From NCBI GenBank assembly GCA_047600805.1, contig JASGKG010000001.1, positions 4,402,001 to 4,466,000 on the forward strand: 64,000 nt of DNA. The letters are read 5' to 3'. The stretch comes from JADKHC01 sp047600805 (lineage in GTDB: Bacteria > Verrucomicrobiota > Verrucomicrobiia > Opitutales > Opitutaceae). The notes under the pieces are model-generated. The model did no database searches and had not been told where the DNA came from. It saw only the letters and a program-made list of their open reading frames with translations. The translations under genes were made by a program, and so were the position numbers. Position 1 is the stretch's first letter; each line of letters opens with the position of its first letter. Shown here one piece after another: positions 41,533 to 50,573 of the stretch.

Positions 41533-41847
41533 TCATTCGTCCTCGCAACTCCGGTCTTCCGCCGCGTTCTTCAGTGGTGCCAAGTAGGCGAGCGTCGCTC
41601 CCCAGCTGCCGCTGGTTTCGTCACCCAGGTGAAACTTCGTGATCACGGGCGAACGTCGTAGAAACGCGTGGACCGTTTCGCGGAGCGTTCCAGTGCCTTT
41701 GCCGTGAACGATTCGTACACGACGAAATCCTTTTGCGCGGCACGCCTCGATATAAGCCTCAAGCAGCGTCGCGATCTCCGACGGAACAAACGTATGAAGA
41801 TCCAGTTCGTCCGTAATCGGAATGCGAATGGGCTCTTCGCTGCACAT
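41533..41847 (-). CDS. Smr-domain protein
   Basis: 104 residues forming a stand-alone Smr domain: ELDLHTF near the start and VRIVHGKGTGTLRETVHAFL with the conserved HGxG. Smr domains are structure-specific or RNA endonucleases; those with LDLH and HGKG are thought active. Between tatA and the DUF4199 gene. Confidence 0.87.
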   Translation of the reverse strand: MCSEEPIRIPITDELDLHTFVPSEIATLLEAYIEACRAKGFRRVRIVHGKGTGTLRETVHAFLRRSPVITKFHLGDETSGSWGATLAYLAPLKNAAEDRSCEDE

Positions 41848-41856
41848 GGGAATAAG

Positions 41857-42195
41857 TCAGCTGGTCGGCGGCTGACTCTCTGGTTTTGACTCTGCAGGAG
41901 TGAGGGTGGGCGTCGGCGCGGCGAGAAACGGATTTGCCGCGGCCTGAGTTGGTTCCGCCGACTTGATGGTTTTTACGGGTGTGTGCGTCGGTTCGGGGGG
42001 CGCTTCGATGGCCTTTTTAATTTCTTCTTCCACGCCAGCGGTGGCTTTTTTGAACTCGCGAATCGATTTTCCGAGGCCGCGGGCTAGCTCCGGCATCTTC
42101 TTGCCGCCAAAAAGCAAAAGCACCACCAGAAAGATCATCATCACCTCAGGCCCGCCTACGTCGAAGAGTGCTATTGGATTTTGCGGAATATGCAT
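41857..42195 (-). CDS. tatA: TatA/TatB-type translocase subunit
   Basis: 112 residues. A membrane helix (GGPEVMMIFLVVLLLFGG, about 14-31) is followed at once by the amphipathic helix KKMPELARGLGKSIREFKKA, the hallmark of TatA. A Pro/Thr-rich tail follows. It forms the pore-like part of the twin-arginine export system; TatC is not in the window. 30 bases after the galM-like gene, and 9 before smr. Confidence 0.9.
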   Translation of the reverse strand: MHIPQNPIALFDVGGPEVMMIFLVVLLLFGGKKMPELARGLGKSIREFKKATAGVEEEIKKAIEAPPEPTHTPVKTIKSAEPTQAAANPFLAAPTPTLTPAESKPESQPPTS

Positions 42196-42225
42196 GAGGC
42201 TAGGATGAAATTACGCGGCGGCGGT

Positions 42226-43149
42226 TTATTTGACCTGCAGTTCGACCACGAAGCTTTGGGATTGTGCCGGCGGGACGAAATGGAGGCCCATCTTGTGTTC
42301 AGGTGCGTTTGCCGGGCCCATCCATGGTTCCACGCAGTAATAAGGCGCGGTGTCGTCGGCCGACCACGTCACCACTGTTGCTTCCGGGTGCGGCACTTTC
42401 GAGGTGCCGATTTTCACCGTCACGGATCCGGGCATGGCTTTGGGTCCAAAGACGACGACGTTGTTTTTCAAGCCAAGGTGGAAGGTGTCGATCAACGCGC
42501 GATTATCCAACGGCTCTTCTGGCTGCAGTGTCGGTCCGCTCATCAATGGACCGGAGCCGTGGTCTTGGCGGTAGGTTTTGGTTGAAGGAATGCGAATTAC
42601 GTAGTCGCTGCGCTGCAGTCCATCGTGCCACGGAACAGCAAAGTAGAAATGGTGCCCGGCGCTCCACGGGATCGGCTGCTTGCCGAGGTTTCGCAATGAG
42701 TATTCGCAGATCAGGCTCAACGCTTCGAAGCGGTAAGTAACCAAAAATTCGTAATCGTACGGGTAGCACGCGCGGGCGTAATTGTCGGGAACGAATTGTG
42801 CGGCAAAACCGCGCTCGTCGATGCGAGTGAGCTCAAATTTTCCTTGGCGGGCGAGGCCGTGCATCGGCATGGAACGGCGTTCTCCGTTGGGATCGCGCCA
42901 GAAATGGATGTCGCCTTTGTCGAAGCAGCGCCCGGCAAATGGAAACAGCACCGGATTGCCGCCGCGAGCTTTCACGAAATCGTCCATCGATTTCAGCTCT
43001 GGCCAATGGATGACCTCTCGGAGGGAACCGTCGCCGAGCGTGACGTGCCAGTGCATCAGCCGCGCTCCGCGCTCGGGCGAGGCTAAGAAAATTGAGCGGC
43101 CGACTTCCCAGCGGTAGATTTCTGTGCCGAGATACGGGACTTTTTCCAT
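42226..43149 (-). CDS. Aldose 1-epimerase-family protein
   Basis: 307 residues of the galactose-mutarotase-like beta-sandwich. Typical features are NPVLFPFAGRCFDKG (substrate Arg), MPMHGLARQGKFEL with the catalytic-type His, WSAGHHFYFAVPW with the second His pair and YYCVEPWMGPAN with the base-like Glu. It could act on free hexoses or hexose 6-phosphates. First gene of a leftward run leading into tatA. Confidence 0.85.
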   Translation of the reverse strand: MEKVPYLGTEIYRWEVGRSIFLASPERGARLMHWHVTLGDGSLREVIHWPELKSMDDFVKARGGNPVLFPFAGRCFDKGDIHFWRDPNGERRSMPMHGLARQGKFELTRIDERGFAAQFVPDNYARACYPYDYEFLVTYRFEALSLICEYSLRNLGKQPIPWSAGHHFYFAVPWHDGLQRSDYVIRIPSTKTYRQDHGSGPLMSGPTLQPEEPLDNRALIDTFHLGLKNNVVVFGPKAMPGSVTVKIGTSKVPHPEATVVTWSADDTAPYYCVEPWMGPANAPEHKMGLHFVPPAQSQSFVVELQVK

Positions 43150-43321
43150 GCGTGACGTGTTACCGCGGAAAGCCGGGCAGGCAAAATGTTTTTAATCGGG
43201 ATTTTTCATATCGGGGGTTGCAAAGAACCCGGCCCCGTTGGAAACGCGGATGTTGATTGTAACGCGCTGGGCCTTGGGCGCGCTTGCATCCGACCGCCGA
43301 ACCATCCAGTTTCCCTATGAT

Positions 43322-44737
43322 ATGCCGCGCTTCCTGACATTCCTGGCCGCAGGGCTGCTCATTCTTTGTGCTGGCAGCGTCTTCGCTGCGGAGGTGATTG
43401 CGCCTCAGCCGAAGGATAAGAAGGTGTCGGTTATCGTAATCCCTGTTCGCGACCAAATCGCCGATCCCGTTCACTATATATTGCGGCGCGGACTGAAAGA
43501 AGGTGCTGACGTGGTTGTGCTCGACATGAACACGCCGGGCGGTAGCGCCGGAACGGCTTTGGAGATGATGGAAGCGCTGACGGAAAAGTACTCCGGCATC
43601 ACGATCACCTATATAAATAAAGAAGCGATGTCGGCCGGTGCGTTCATTTCGGCAGCGACCAAAGAAATTTGGTTTGCGCCTGGCGGAGTAATCGGTGCCG
43701 CCGCGGCGGTGAACGCCAACGGTGAAGATATTCCGGAAACGATGCGCTTGAAGCTGAACAGCTTTTTGCGCGCTAAAATCCGAGCGATTTCTGAAGGGAA
43801 AGGTTATCGCGGCGAAGTGATCTCAGCGATGATCGACAAGGACTACGAACTAAAGATCGGGGACAAGGTTCTAAAAGCGAAAGGGGAGCTGCTTTCGCTC
43901 ACCTCCAGCGAAGCCAGCAAAACCTATGGCGAACCACCGCAGGCGCTGCTCGCGGCGGGTGTTGCCAGCAGCATAGATGATTTGCTGACGCAGAGATTTG
44001 GCGCGGGGAATTACGAGAAGAAAACCTTTGAGGTAACGTGGTCGGAAAAATTCGCGCAGTTCCTAAAAACAATCGCGCCGGTGTTGATGGGCCTCGGCAT
44101 GCTCGCGCTTTTTATTGAATTCAAAACGCCGGGCTTCGGCGTGTTCGGAATTACCGGAATCGTGCTGCTCGCGATCGTTTTCCTGAGCAACTACGTTGCC
44201 GGGCTGTCGGGCCACGAGCCGCTTTTATTTTTTGCGCTTGGGCTCGTTCTGCTGTTGGCGGAGCTCATATTTTTTCCCGGCGTCGTTGTCGTTGCGTTGG
44301 TTGGCCTCACTTTGATGCTCGGATCGCTGGTCTGGTCGATGGCGGACTTGTGGCCCAATCAGCCGGTATCGGTAAATGGAGACGTTTTTGTGCAGCCGCT
44401 CGTGAATGTTGGCTCGGGGCTGGTGATAGCGGCAGTTTTGGCGGCGGTCTTGTTGAAGTTTTTGCCCAAGGGGTGGATTTGGGATCGGCTTGCGGTGGCT
44501 GAACCCATTGCGGGATCGGCCCAGCTCGCGGGAGTGGCGCCCGAGGTGGGCGCGCAGGCAGTAAATCTTATCGGCAAACCCGGTGTGACGGTGACGGCTT
44601 TGTTCCCGAGCGGCCAAGTTGAGGTTGAAGGCCGTCGCTACGAAGCGCGTGTCGAAGTGGGTTCCGTGGCCGCCGGCACTCCGATTGTGGTGACGCGCGT
44701 GACTGATTTTGGGCTCATGGTGGAGGTGAAATCGTGA
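43322..44737 (+). CDS. NfeD-family protein with ClpP-like serine protease domain
   Basis: 471 residues from the ATG at 43322, chosen because a clean signal peptide follows (RFLTFLAAGLLILCAGSVFA|AE); in-frame starts lie upstream. The ClpP/SppA-like domain (about 28-240) has the TPGGS loop and nucleophile Ser in EAMSAGAFISA. Then five or so membrane helices (about 265-390) and the NfeD OB-like domain at the C-terminus (VTALFPSGQVEVEGRRYEAR). Start of the NfeD-NfeD-FloA unit, a conserved group tied to membrane microdomain organisation. Confidence 0.9.
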   Translation: MPRFLTFLAAGLLILCAGSVFAAEVIAPQPKDKKVSVIVIPVRDQIADPVHYILRRGLKEGADVVVLDMNTPGGSAGTALEMMEALTEKYSGITITYINKEAMSAGAFISAATKEIWFAPGGVIGAAAAVNANGEDIPETMRLKLNSFLRAKIRAISEGKGYRGEVISAMIDKDYELKIGDKVLKAKGELLSLTSSEASKTYGEPPQALLAAGVASSIDDLLTQRFGAGNYEKKTFEVTWSEKFAQFLKTIAPVLMGLGMLALFIEFKTPGFGVFGITGIVLLAIVFLSNYVAGLSGHEPLLFFALGLVLLLAELIFFPGVVVVALVGLTLMLGSLVWSMADLWPNQPVSVNGDVFVQPLVNVGSGLVIAAVLAAVLLKFLPKGWIWDRLAVAEPIAGSAQLAGVAPEVGAQAVNLIGKPGVTVTALFPSGQVEVEGRRYEARVEVGSVAAGTPIVVTRVTDFGLMVEVKS

Positions 44738-45201
44738 CCGGCGTGGTAATAGCTTTTGCGGTCGGTATTTTGTTGCTTGCGGCTGAAATCGTCGTGCCTG
44801 GCGCAATTCTCGGCGTAATTGGCGGTGTCGTGATGTTCGTCGGCGTTCTGCTGGCGTTCGGGACGTTGGGTGCCGGTGGTGGCGTGATCGCAACACTGAT
44901 CGCGGTGCTCGCGCTCGGCGCTACGGTTTATCTCGAACTTGTCTGGCTGCCGAAATCTCGGTTCGCGCGAAGCCTGAGCGCGAGCACGACCATCCATGCG
45001 ACGAGCCAACCGGCGCTGGCAAACGTATCGGACGTGGTCGGTCGTGAAGCGGTGGCACAAACGATCCTCGCTCCGTCTGGCTACGTCACCGTGGAAGGCC
45101 GGCGTTACGAAGCGTATTCACAAAGTGGACACGTGCCGGCGGGCGCTCGGTTGCGTGTTGTGGGCTTGGATAATTTTCGTTTGATCGTTAGCAAAACCTG
45201 A
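44734..45201 (+). CDS. Short NfeD-type protein
   Basis: 155 residues, GTG start overlapping the previous stop (GTGA). Three membrane helices in the first 75 residues, then the NfeD OB-fold domain (ASGYVTVEGRRYEAYSQSGHVPAGARLRVVG). The protease domain is lacking. It resembles NfeD1b-type partners of flotillins, which often bind SPFH proteins encoded downstream. Confidence 0.87.
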   Translation: MTGVVIAFAVGILLLAAEIVVPGAILGVIGGVVMFVGVLLAFGTLGAGGGVIATLIAVLALGATVYLELVWLPKSRFARSLSASTTIHATSQPALANVSDVVGREAVAQTILAPSGYVTVEGRRYEAYSQSGHVPAGARLRVVGLDNFRLIVSKT

Positions 45202-45212
45202 ACTGCATCTTT

Positions 45213-46214
45213 ATGAACATATCCCTCATCCTCTTGATCATCGGTGGTATTTTCGTCCTGATTTTGGGCGCCATCGTTTTCAGTTTGGTGGGCGCTTTCG
45301 TGAAAGCGCTCTTCAACGGAGCCCCCGTGGGCATCATGAAACTGGTTGGCCTGAAGTTCGCGGGCATTCCATATGGCCTGATCGTTGATGCACGGATCAC
45401 GGCTGTTCGCGCCGGCATTCCGCTGAGTGCCGACCTGATAGCTTCCCACTACCAAGCGGGCGGAAATGTTGTGCCAACCGTCCAAGCGATCATCGCCGCA
45501 AAAAAAGCGGGCATCGCGCTCGATTGGGATCGGGCGTGTGCGATCGATTTGGCAACGAAGGGATCGAATAAGTCTGTCGTCGAAGCCGTGCGCACTTCTG
45601 TCGATCCCAAGGTGATTGATTGTCCGAACCCCGAACAAGGCCGCACCACCATTGATGGCGTCGCGAAGGACGGCATTCAGGTGAAGGTGAAGGCTCGCGT
45701 CACGGTGCGCACACATTTGGACCGGTTCGTCGGTGGCGCGAAAGAGGAAACAATCATCGCCCGCGTCGGCGAAGGTATTGTTACCACAATTGGTTCGGCG
45801 GAGAGCTATAAAACGGTGCTTGAGAGCCCAGACAGTATTTCAAAAACCGTGCTCGCGCGCGGTCTCGACGTGGGATCGGCCTTCGAAATTCTTTCGATCG
45901 ACATTGCCGACGTCGACGTTGGCGAGAACGTGGGCGCGAAATTGCAGGAAGCTCAGGCCGAAGCCAATAAATCCATTGCTCAAGCTCAGGCGGAAATCCG
46001 CCGCGCGGCAGCCGTCGCGCTTGAGCAGGAAATGAAAGCGCGCGTCCAGGAAATGCAGGCGAAAGTCGTCGAGGCACAGGCTCAAGTTCCGATGGCGATG
46101 GCCGAGGCATTTCGCAGCGGCCGTCTTGGCGTGATGGACTATTACAAAATGGAAAATGTGCAGGCCGACACCGCCATGCGGAGCTCGATTGCGCATCCTG
46201 AGGGCAAGAAATAA
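45213..46214 (+). CDS. floA: Flotillin-like SPFH protein FloA
   Basis: 333 residues, near the length of Bacillus FloA. An N-terminal hairpin membrane region (about 3-30), then the SPFH domain (VDARITAVRAGIPLSADLIASHYQAGGNV... ISIDIADVDVGENVGAKLQ) and the Ala/Glu/Gln-rich coiled coil (about 240-300, EAQAEANKSIAQAQAEIRRAAA). It assembles into membrane scaffolds. The gene order NfeD-NfeD-FloA mirrors yqeZ-yqfA-type clusters. Confidence 0.95.
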   Translation: MNISLILLIIGGIFVLILGAIVFSLVGAFVKALFNGAPVGIMKLVGLKFAGIPYGLIVDARITAVRAGIPLSADLIASHYQAGGNVVPTVQAIIAAKKAGIALDWDRACAIDLATKGSNKSVVEAVRTSVDPKVIDCPNPEQGRTTIDGVAKDGIQVKVKARVTVRTHLDRFVGGAKEETIIARVGEGIVTTIGSAESYKTVLESPDSISKTVLARGLDVGSAFEILSIDIADVDVGENVGAKLQEAQAEANKSIAQAQAEIRRAAAVALEQEMKARVQEMQAKVVEAQAQVPMAMAEAFRSGRLGVMDYYKMENVQADTAMRSSIAHPEGKK

Positions 46215-46252
46215 TCCCGGGTAGGTAAATATCGGATACAGACCTGGAACCT

Positions 46253-46855
46253 ATGGACTGGCTTGGTGAACATCTCCGGCTGATTGCTCTCGTTGGTAGT
46301 GCCATCGCATATTGGTATTTTCAGCGAAAGAAAGCGAAGGAAGCGGAAGAGGCTTCGGAGACGGGGATGTCTGAACAGCCCCGGGCTGAGCAGTCCACGC
46401 CGCCCACCCGAATTGATGACGATTCCGAGCGCGTGCGCCGCATTCAGGAGGAGATCCGCAGAAAGATTCTTGAGCGCGCTGGCGGACAGACGCCTAGACG
46501 TGAACCGGTTCCGGCAACGCCTGCAGTGAATCCGCCGCCGATGCCGTCTCCAGCTAAAGCGGAGCCGGATGAAACCAATGCCTATCGGCAAGAAGTCCAG
46601 GAGGAGCGTACGACATCCATCGATGACGCTCTGTTGGAGCGCCAGCGTGAGCTTGCGGAGAAATTTCGTGAGCTGGAAGACAAGCGACGGCAGGTTGCTG
46701 GTATGGCTGAATCGTTTCGAGAGAAGAAATCGCTGCCTCCAACGGTTTCGGACGGGAGAAATCGCAGCCTGATCGAAGGTTTGCGAGATCCAGCGGAAGT
46801 GCGAAAGGCGATCGTGCTCCGCGAAGTTCTGGGCACTCCGGTTGGCTTAAGATAA
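46253..46855 (+). CDS. Uncharacterised anchored coiled-coil protein downstream of floA
   Basis: 200 residues. One N-terminal membrane helix (about 8-22, LIALVGSAIAYWYFQ) then a charged cytoplasmic part with two coiled-coil-prone stretches (about 60-85 and 115-160, LLERQRELAEKFRELEDKRRQ) separated by a Pro-rich linker. The last 30 residues (LIEGLRDPAEVRKAIVLREVLGTPVGLR) look conserved. I know no named family. Thirty-nine bases after floA, so it may belong to the same unit. Confidence 0.65.
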   Translation: MDWLGEHLRLIALVGSAIAYWYFQRKKAKEAEEASETGMSEQPRAEQSTPPTRIDDDSERVRRIQEEIRRKILERAGGQTPRREPVPATPAVNPPPMPSPAKAEPDETNAYRQEVQEERTTSIDDALLERQRELAEKFRELEDKRRQVAGMAESFREKKSLPPTVSDGRNRSLIEGLRDPAEVRKAIVLREVLGTPVGLR

Positions 46856-46857
46856 TT

Positions 46858-46886
46858 AAAAACCCGCGCTAAGGGCGCGGGTTTTT
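46858..46886. terminator. Bidirectional rho-independent terminator
   Basis: 12-bp stem AAAAACCCGCGC/GCGCGGGTTTTT (46858-46869 with 46875-46886) with a 5-nt loop; A- and T-runs on both sides let it work for the rightward 46253-46855 gene and the leftward RodZ-like gene. Confidence 0.93.
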
Positions 46887-46909
46887 GGTTTAGGAAAACT
46901 GGGTATGCC

Positions 46910-47740
46910 TCAAGGTGCGCGCACGGTTGATTCGCGGCCCTGCATGGGCCAACGTTGCCCGGCGATCTCGACCAAAAGATTTTGGTAGGGCTCCGAAATG
47001 ATTTTTAGGGCGCCGCGGCGCGGGACCTCGCGTTGTTCCCCCGCCCGGATGGTTCCTTGATAAAGGATCGTGTTATCGCGTTGGGTGCTCACGGTCACGT
47101 TGACCGCTCCGGCTCCGGTGGCGATCAGCGGAAGAGTCACCTCGCCGGGCTGGGGGCGAACCCAGATGGTATCGGCGTTGGCTGTGGCGTTGGGAGTCGC
47201 AGCCGCTTGTTTCGAACTGCGACCTCCGAATAGCCAAAAGCCGAGCATGATTACCAGAGCCAAACCGAGGACGAACGCGCCGCCGATAATCATTACGTCG
47301 CGGCGAATCGGGAAACCTGAAGGCGCCGTGCGAGGCGGTACGAAAGTCGCGGGATTGCGCGGAGCGGCGTCGGCATTGGTTGCTACTTGCTCGCCGCCGG
47401 GAGCAGCGGGAGTTGGCTCTTTAGATTCCTTTTCCATTTTCGAACCAACGGAAAGGTCCATGCGGCCATAGACCTCGCGATTAATTTGGCGCGGGCCTTT
47501 GTTGTCGCCGAGGCCAAGACCAACGTAGTCGTTGATAATTTTCTCGGAGGGGGCTTTGAGGAAATTCGCGTAGGTGCGGAGAAAGCCCTTTACGTAGATC
47601 TCGGGCAGGTTGATGTCGAATTGGTTGCTCTCGAATTTGTGAAGGTAGTCGCTACGGATTTTGGTCGCTTCCGAGGCTTCGCGTATGGAAAGGCCTTTTC
47701 GTTTGCGTGCTTCTTCTAGGCGTTCGCCGATCGATTGCAT
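46910..47740 (-). CDS. RodZ-like helix-turn-helix membrane protein
   Basis: 276 residues. N-terminal Xre-type HTH (1-70, IGERLEEARKRKGLSIREASEATKIRSDYLHKFES) continuing YVKGFLRTYANFLK, the RodZ pattern. After a linker, one membrane helix (about 147-170), then a periplasmic C-terminal strand domain. RodZ links MreB to the cell-wall machinery. C-terminal divergence makes RodZ-like the safer label. Confidence 0.82.
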   Translation of the reverse strand: MQSIGERLEEARKRKGLSIREASEATKIRSDYLHKFESNQFDINLPEIYVKGFLRTYANFLKAPSEKIINDYVGLGLGDNKGPRQINREVYGRMDLSVGSKMEKESKEPTPAAPGGEQVATNADAAPRNPATFVPPRTAPSGFPIRRDVMIIGGAFVLGLALVIMLGFWLFGGRSSKQAAATPNATANADTIWVRPQPGEVTLPLIATGAGAVNVTVSTQRDNTILYQGTIRAGEQREVPRRGALKIISEPYQNLLVEIAGQRWPMQGRESTVRAP

Positions 47741-47909
47741 GTGAAGTCAGTTAGGGTAAAAGAGGTGCGAGGGAAAGCAGGAAGTGACGCCGAGGGCGGC
47801 TCGACCTGCTGGAATTAAGCGCACGCGGCCGGGTACGTCTAGCAAAACTGAAATCAGAGGCGCCGGGGATTGTCGCGGTGCCGCCAATGGTCTCGGGCGG
47901 TTGCTCAGG

Positions 47910-50468
47910 TTAGAGAGCGTCGAGGTCTTTAAGGATTTCGCGGGGTTGGGCCCCGTTTTCCGGGCCGACGATGCCGCGGTCTTCCATGATTTCCATCAGG
48001 CGGGCGGCTCGGTTGTAGCCGATGCGGAGGCGCCGCTGCAGCATGGAGGTCGAGGCGCGACGGGTCGCGCGAAGGACGCCGATTGCTTCTTGGAGCATCT
48101 CGTCGTCACCACCCAAATCTTCGTCGCCGCCTTCCTCGTCTTCGTCGGCTTCCGGATCGCGGTCGATCTGAGCCTGGACTTCCTGAGCGTATTGAGGCGG
48201 ACCGTTTTTCTTGAGGGCTTCGATGATCGATTGGATTTCGTCGTCGGAAACGAAAGCGCCTTGAGCGCGAACTAACCGGGACGAGCCCGGAGGTGAAAAT
48301 AGCATGTCGCCGCGACCGATGAGTGTGTCTGCGCCCTTGGTGTCGAGGATCGTTCGTGAGTCGACCTGCGAAGCTACTTGGAAAGCGATTCGGGATGGAA
48401 GGTTGGCTTTGATGACGCCGGTGATGACGTTCACGGACGGGCGCTGTGTGGCGATGATGAGATGGATGCCGGCGGCGCGGGCCAATTGGGCGAGGCGAGC
48501 GATCGATGTTTCGATCTCTGCCGGCGCGACCATCATGAGGTCGGCCAACTCGTCGATGATGGCGACGATGTAGGGGAGGCGAGCCGGGATCTCGACGGTG
48601 TCATCGGCGGCCGGGTCGACACCGGACAAACCTGCCTGCGTGTCGGTGGGCTTTGGTTCGGCTTTCGCGGCTTCCTTCTTGCGGTTGTTGAAGGCGGTAA
48701 TGTTGCGAACACCGACTTTGGCGAAGATTTGGTAACGCTGCTCCATTTCGCCGAGGAGCCATTTGAGTGCCGAAGGCACTTTCTTCGGCTCCGTCACGAC
48801 GGGAATCAGCATGTGCGGAAGCGTGTTGAAAATCTTCAGTTCGACGATCTTCGGGTCGACCATCAAAAGGCGCACGTCCTTCGGACTCTTTGAAAATAGA
48901 ATTGATGCGATGATGACGTTAATGCAGACCGATTTTCCGGAGCCGGTGGCACCTGCGATCAGCAAGTGCGGCATCTTGGTCAGATCGGAAACGAGCGGGG
49001 CGCCGGAAACGTCTTTGCCGAGCGCGATGGGCAATTCTGCCTTTGCGCTTACCCAGTCTTCAGACTCAAGAATCTCGCGTAACCCGACTGGCGTCGGATG
49101 CTGGTTCGGCACCTCCACGCCGACGGCCGCTTTGCCCGGGATCGGGGCAAGAATGCGCACCGACTGGGCGCGCATGCCGAGCGCGATGTTTTTGTCCAAA
49201 CCCGCGATTTTTTCTACGCGCACGCCGGGGGCCGGGATGACTTCGTAGCGTGTGATGACGGGGCCGACGTGGATCTCGCCGAGCGAAACCTCGACGCCGA
49301 ATTCGCTAAGAATGCGAAGCAGGTTTTCGGCGTTGCGACGGTGTTCATCCTCGGAACTGGAGGCGGAAGGTTTAACTTGGTCCTTCAGCAGCGCCATCGG
49401 AGGGAAAATGTATTTCTCGTCGGTGGTCTGAGGAATCGGCGCCTTGGCTGCTTTTTTCGGAGCCTCGGGTTTGACGATGTTGAGCTCGATCCTGCCCTCG
49501 GCGTTGAGATTGAACGGGCTCTTCGACGCGTTAGCGAGGGGAGCTTGATCACCGAACGGACTGACCGTGCCAACGCCGCGAGCGCCGTTGCCGTTGCGAC
49601 CATTTGCAGGCTTGGCCGCGGGTTCGGCGGACTGGGTCGCCACCGGCGCTTTCGATTCGTTCGTTGGCTTTTCAGCGATGGGCGCCGCGGTATTTTTCGT
49701 CGGGGCCGGCGGATTACTCCCCGTCCCGATGGGTGGCGTGGTGTTGCGCGAGGCGAGCGAAAGCTTGTTTACGGGCGGAGGTCCGACGGCGATCGGAGGA
49801 GGAACGTGTTTTTGGCGGTTTTTCGCTTCTTTGGTTTCCTCTTTAAGCGCTTTCCTTTCGGCCTTGTGTTCTGAACGACGGGCGCGCCATTCGGCGAAGC
49901 CATTCCCGATTTTTTCGAATTCGGCGCCGATGTCTTTCGTGAAGATAAACATGAGCCCGATGACGTAGATCATTGCAAGCAACAGACCTGTTCCGAAAGG
50001 CCCAAGAATCCCCTCGAGGTTGTTGTAGATGATCATGCCTAACCATCCGCCAAGTTTGTTGGGGAAATATTGGCTCGTCTCAAAATGAAGGGTTTGCGCG
50101 ACGAGCGATGCCAGTCCGGAGAGAGCGCCGATGCACAGCAACATCGCGACGATGCGCGTATTGGCGAGTCGGCGTGCGTTCCGTACCGCGACGTAAGTCA
50201 TCCACAGAAGAAAGCCCGGAATAAGCCACGTGCTAATGCCGATCACGTAGAGCGAGATCGCGGAAAACTCCGCGCCAAAAAGCCCGACCAGGTTTTTGGA
50301 GGTGGGGTTGGTTGAAAAGCTTCTGCTTTGTTCGGGCGCGTAATCGACAAGTGCTACGGTAAGAAGCACACCGATCAACAAGCAGACGCTGGCGATGGCC
50401 CAACGAGGTGGATACCGGGGTGGGTTGAGAGAGTTTACGTTTGAGTTTGAACTCGAAGTCTTGGCCAT
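47910..50468 (-). CDS. ftsK: FtsK/SpoIIIE DNA translocase
   Basis: 852 residues from the ATG at 50468. Four membrane helices in the first 180 residues, a Pro/Ala-rich linker, then the motor: GATGSGKSVCINVI (Walker A), RLPYIVAIIDELADLMM (Walker B), QRPSVNVITGVIK. It ends in the winged-helix gamma domain (RRRLRIGYNRAARLMEIMEDRGIVGP) that reads KOPS-type sequences. It pumps DNA at the septum and activates dif recombination. Divergent from manA. Confidence 0.95.
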   Translation of the reverse strand: MAKTSSSNSNVNSLNPPRYPPRWAIASVCLLIGVLLTVALVDYAPEQSRSFSTNPTSKNLVGLFGAEFSAISLYVIGISTWLIPGFLLWMTYVAVRNARRLANTRIVAMLLCIGALSGLASLVAQTLHFETSQYFPNKLGGWLGMIIYNNLEGILGPFGTGLLLAMIYVIGLMFIFTKDIGAEFEKIGNGFAEWRARRSEHKAERKALKEETKEAKNRQKHVPPPIAVGPPPVNKLSLASRNTTPPIGTGSNPPAPTKNTAAPIAEKPTNESKAPVATQSAEPAAKPANGRNGNGARGVGTVSPFGDQAPLANASKSPFNLNAEGRIELNIVKPEAPKKAAKAPIPQTTDEKYIFPPMALLKDQVKPSASSSEDEHRRNAENLLRILSEFGVEVSLGEIHVGPVITRYEVIPAPGVRVEKIAGLDKNIALGMRAQSVRILAPIPGKAAVGVEVPNQHPTPVGLREILESEDWVSAKAELPIALGKDVSGAPLVSDLTKMPHLLIAGATGSGKSVCINVIIASILFSKSPKDVRLLMVDPKIVELKIFNTLPHMLIPVVTEPKKVPSALKWLLGEMEQRYQIFAKVGVRNITAFNNRKKEAAKAEPKPTDTQAGLSGVDPAADDTVEIPARLPYIVAIIDELADLMMVAPAEIETSIARLAQLARAAGIHLIIATQRPSVNVITGVIKANLPSRIAFQVASQVDSRTILDTKGADTLIGRGDMLFSPPGSSRLVRAQGAFVSDDEIQSIIEALKKNGPPQYAQEVQAQIDRDPEADEDEEGGDEDLGGDDEMLQEAIGVLRATRRASTSMLQRRLRIGYNRAARLMEIMEDRGIVGPENGAQPREILKDLDAL

Positions 50469-50573
50469 GTGATTTGAAAACCGAGCAGACCGGTGTCGAA
50501 TTCCAGCCCGCGCGGCGACCCGGTCAAATGTAATACGCTGAACTCCCAAATTCACAAAATTCTTGCTAATAAT

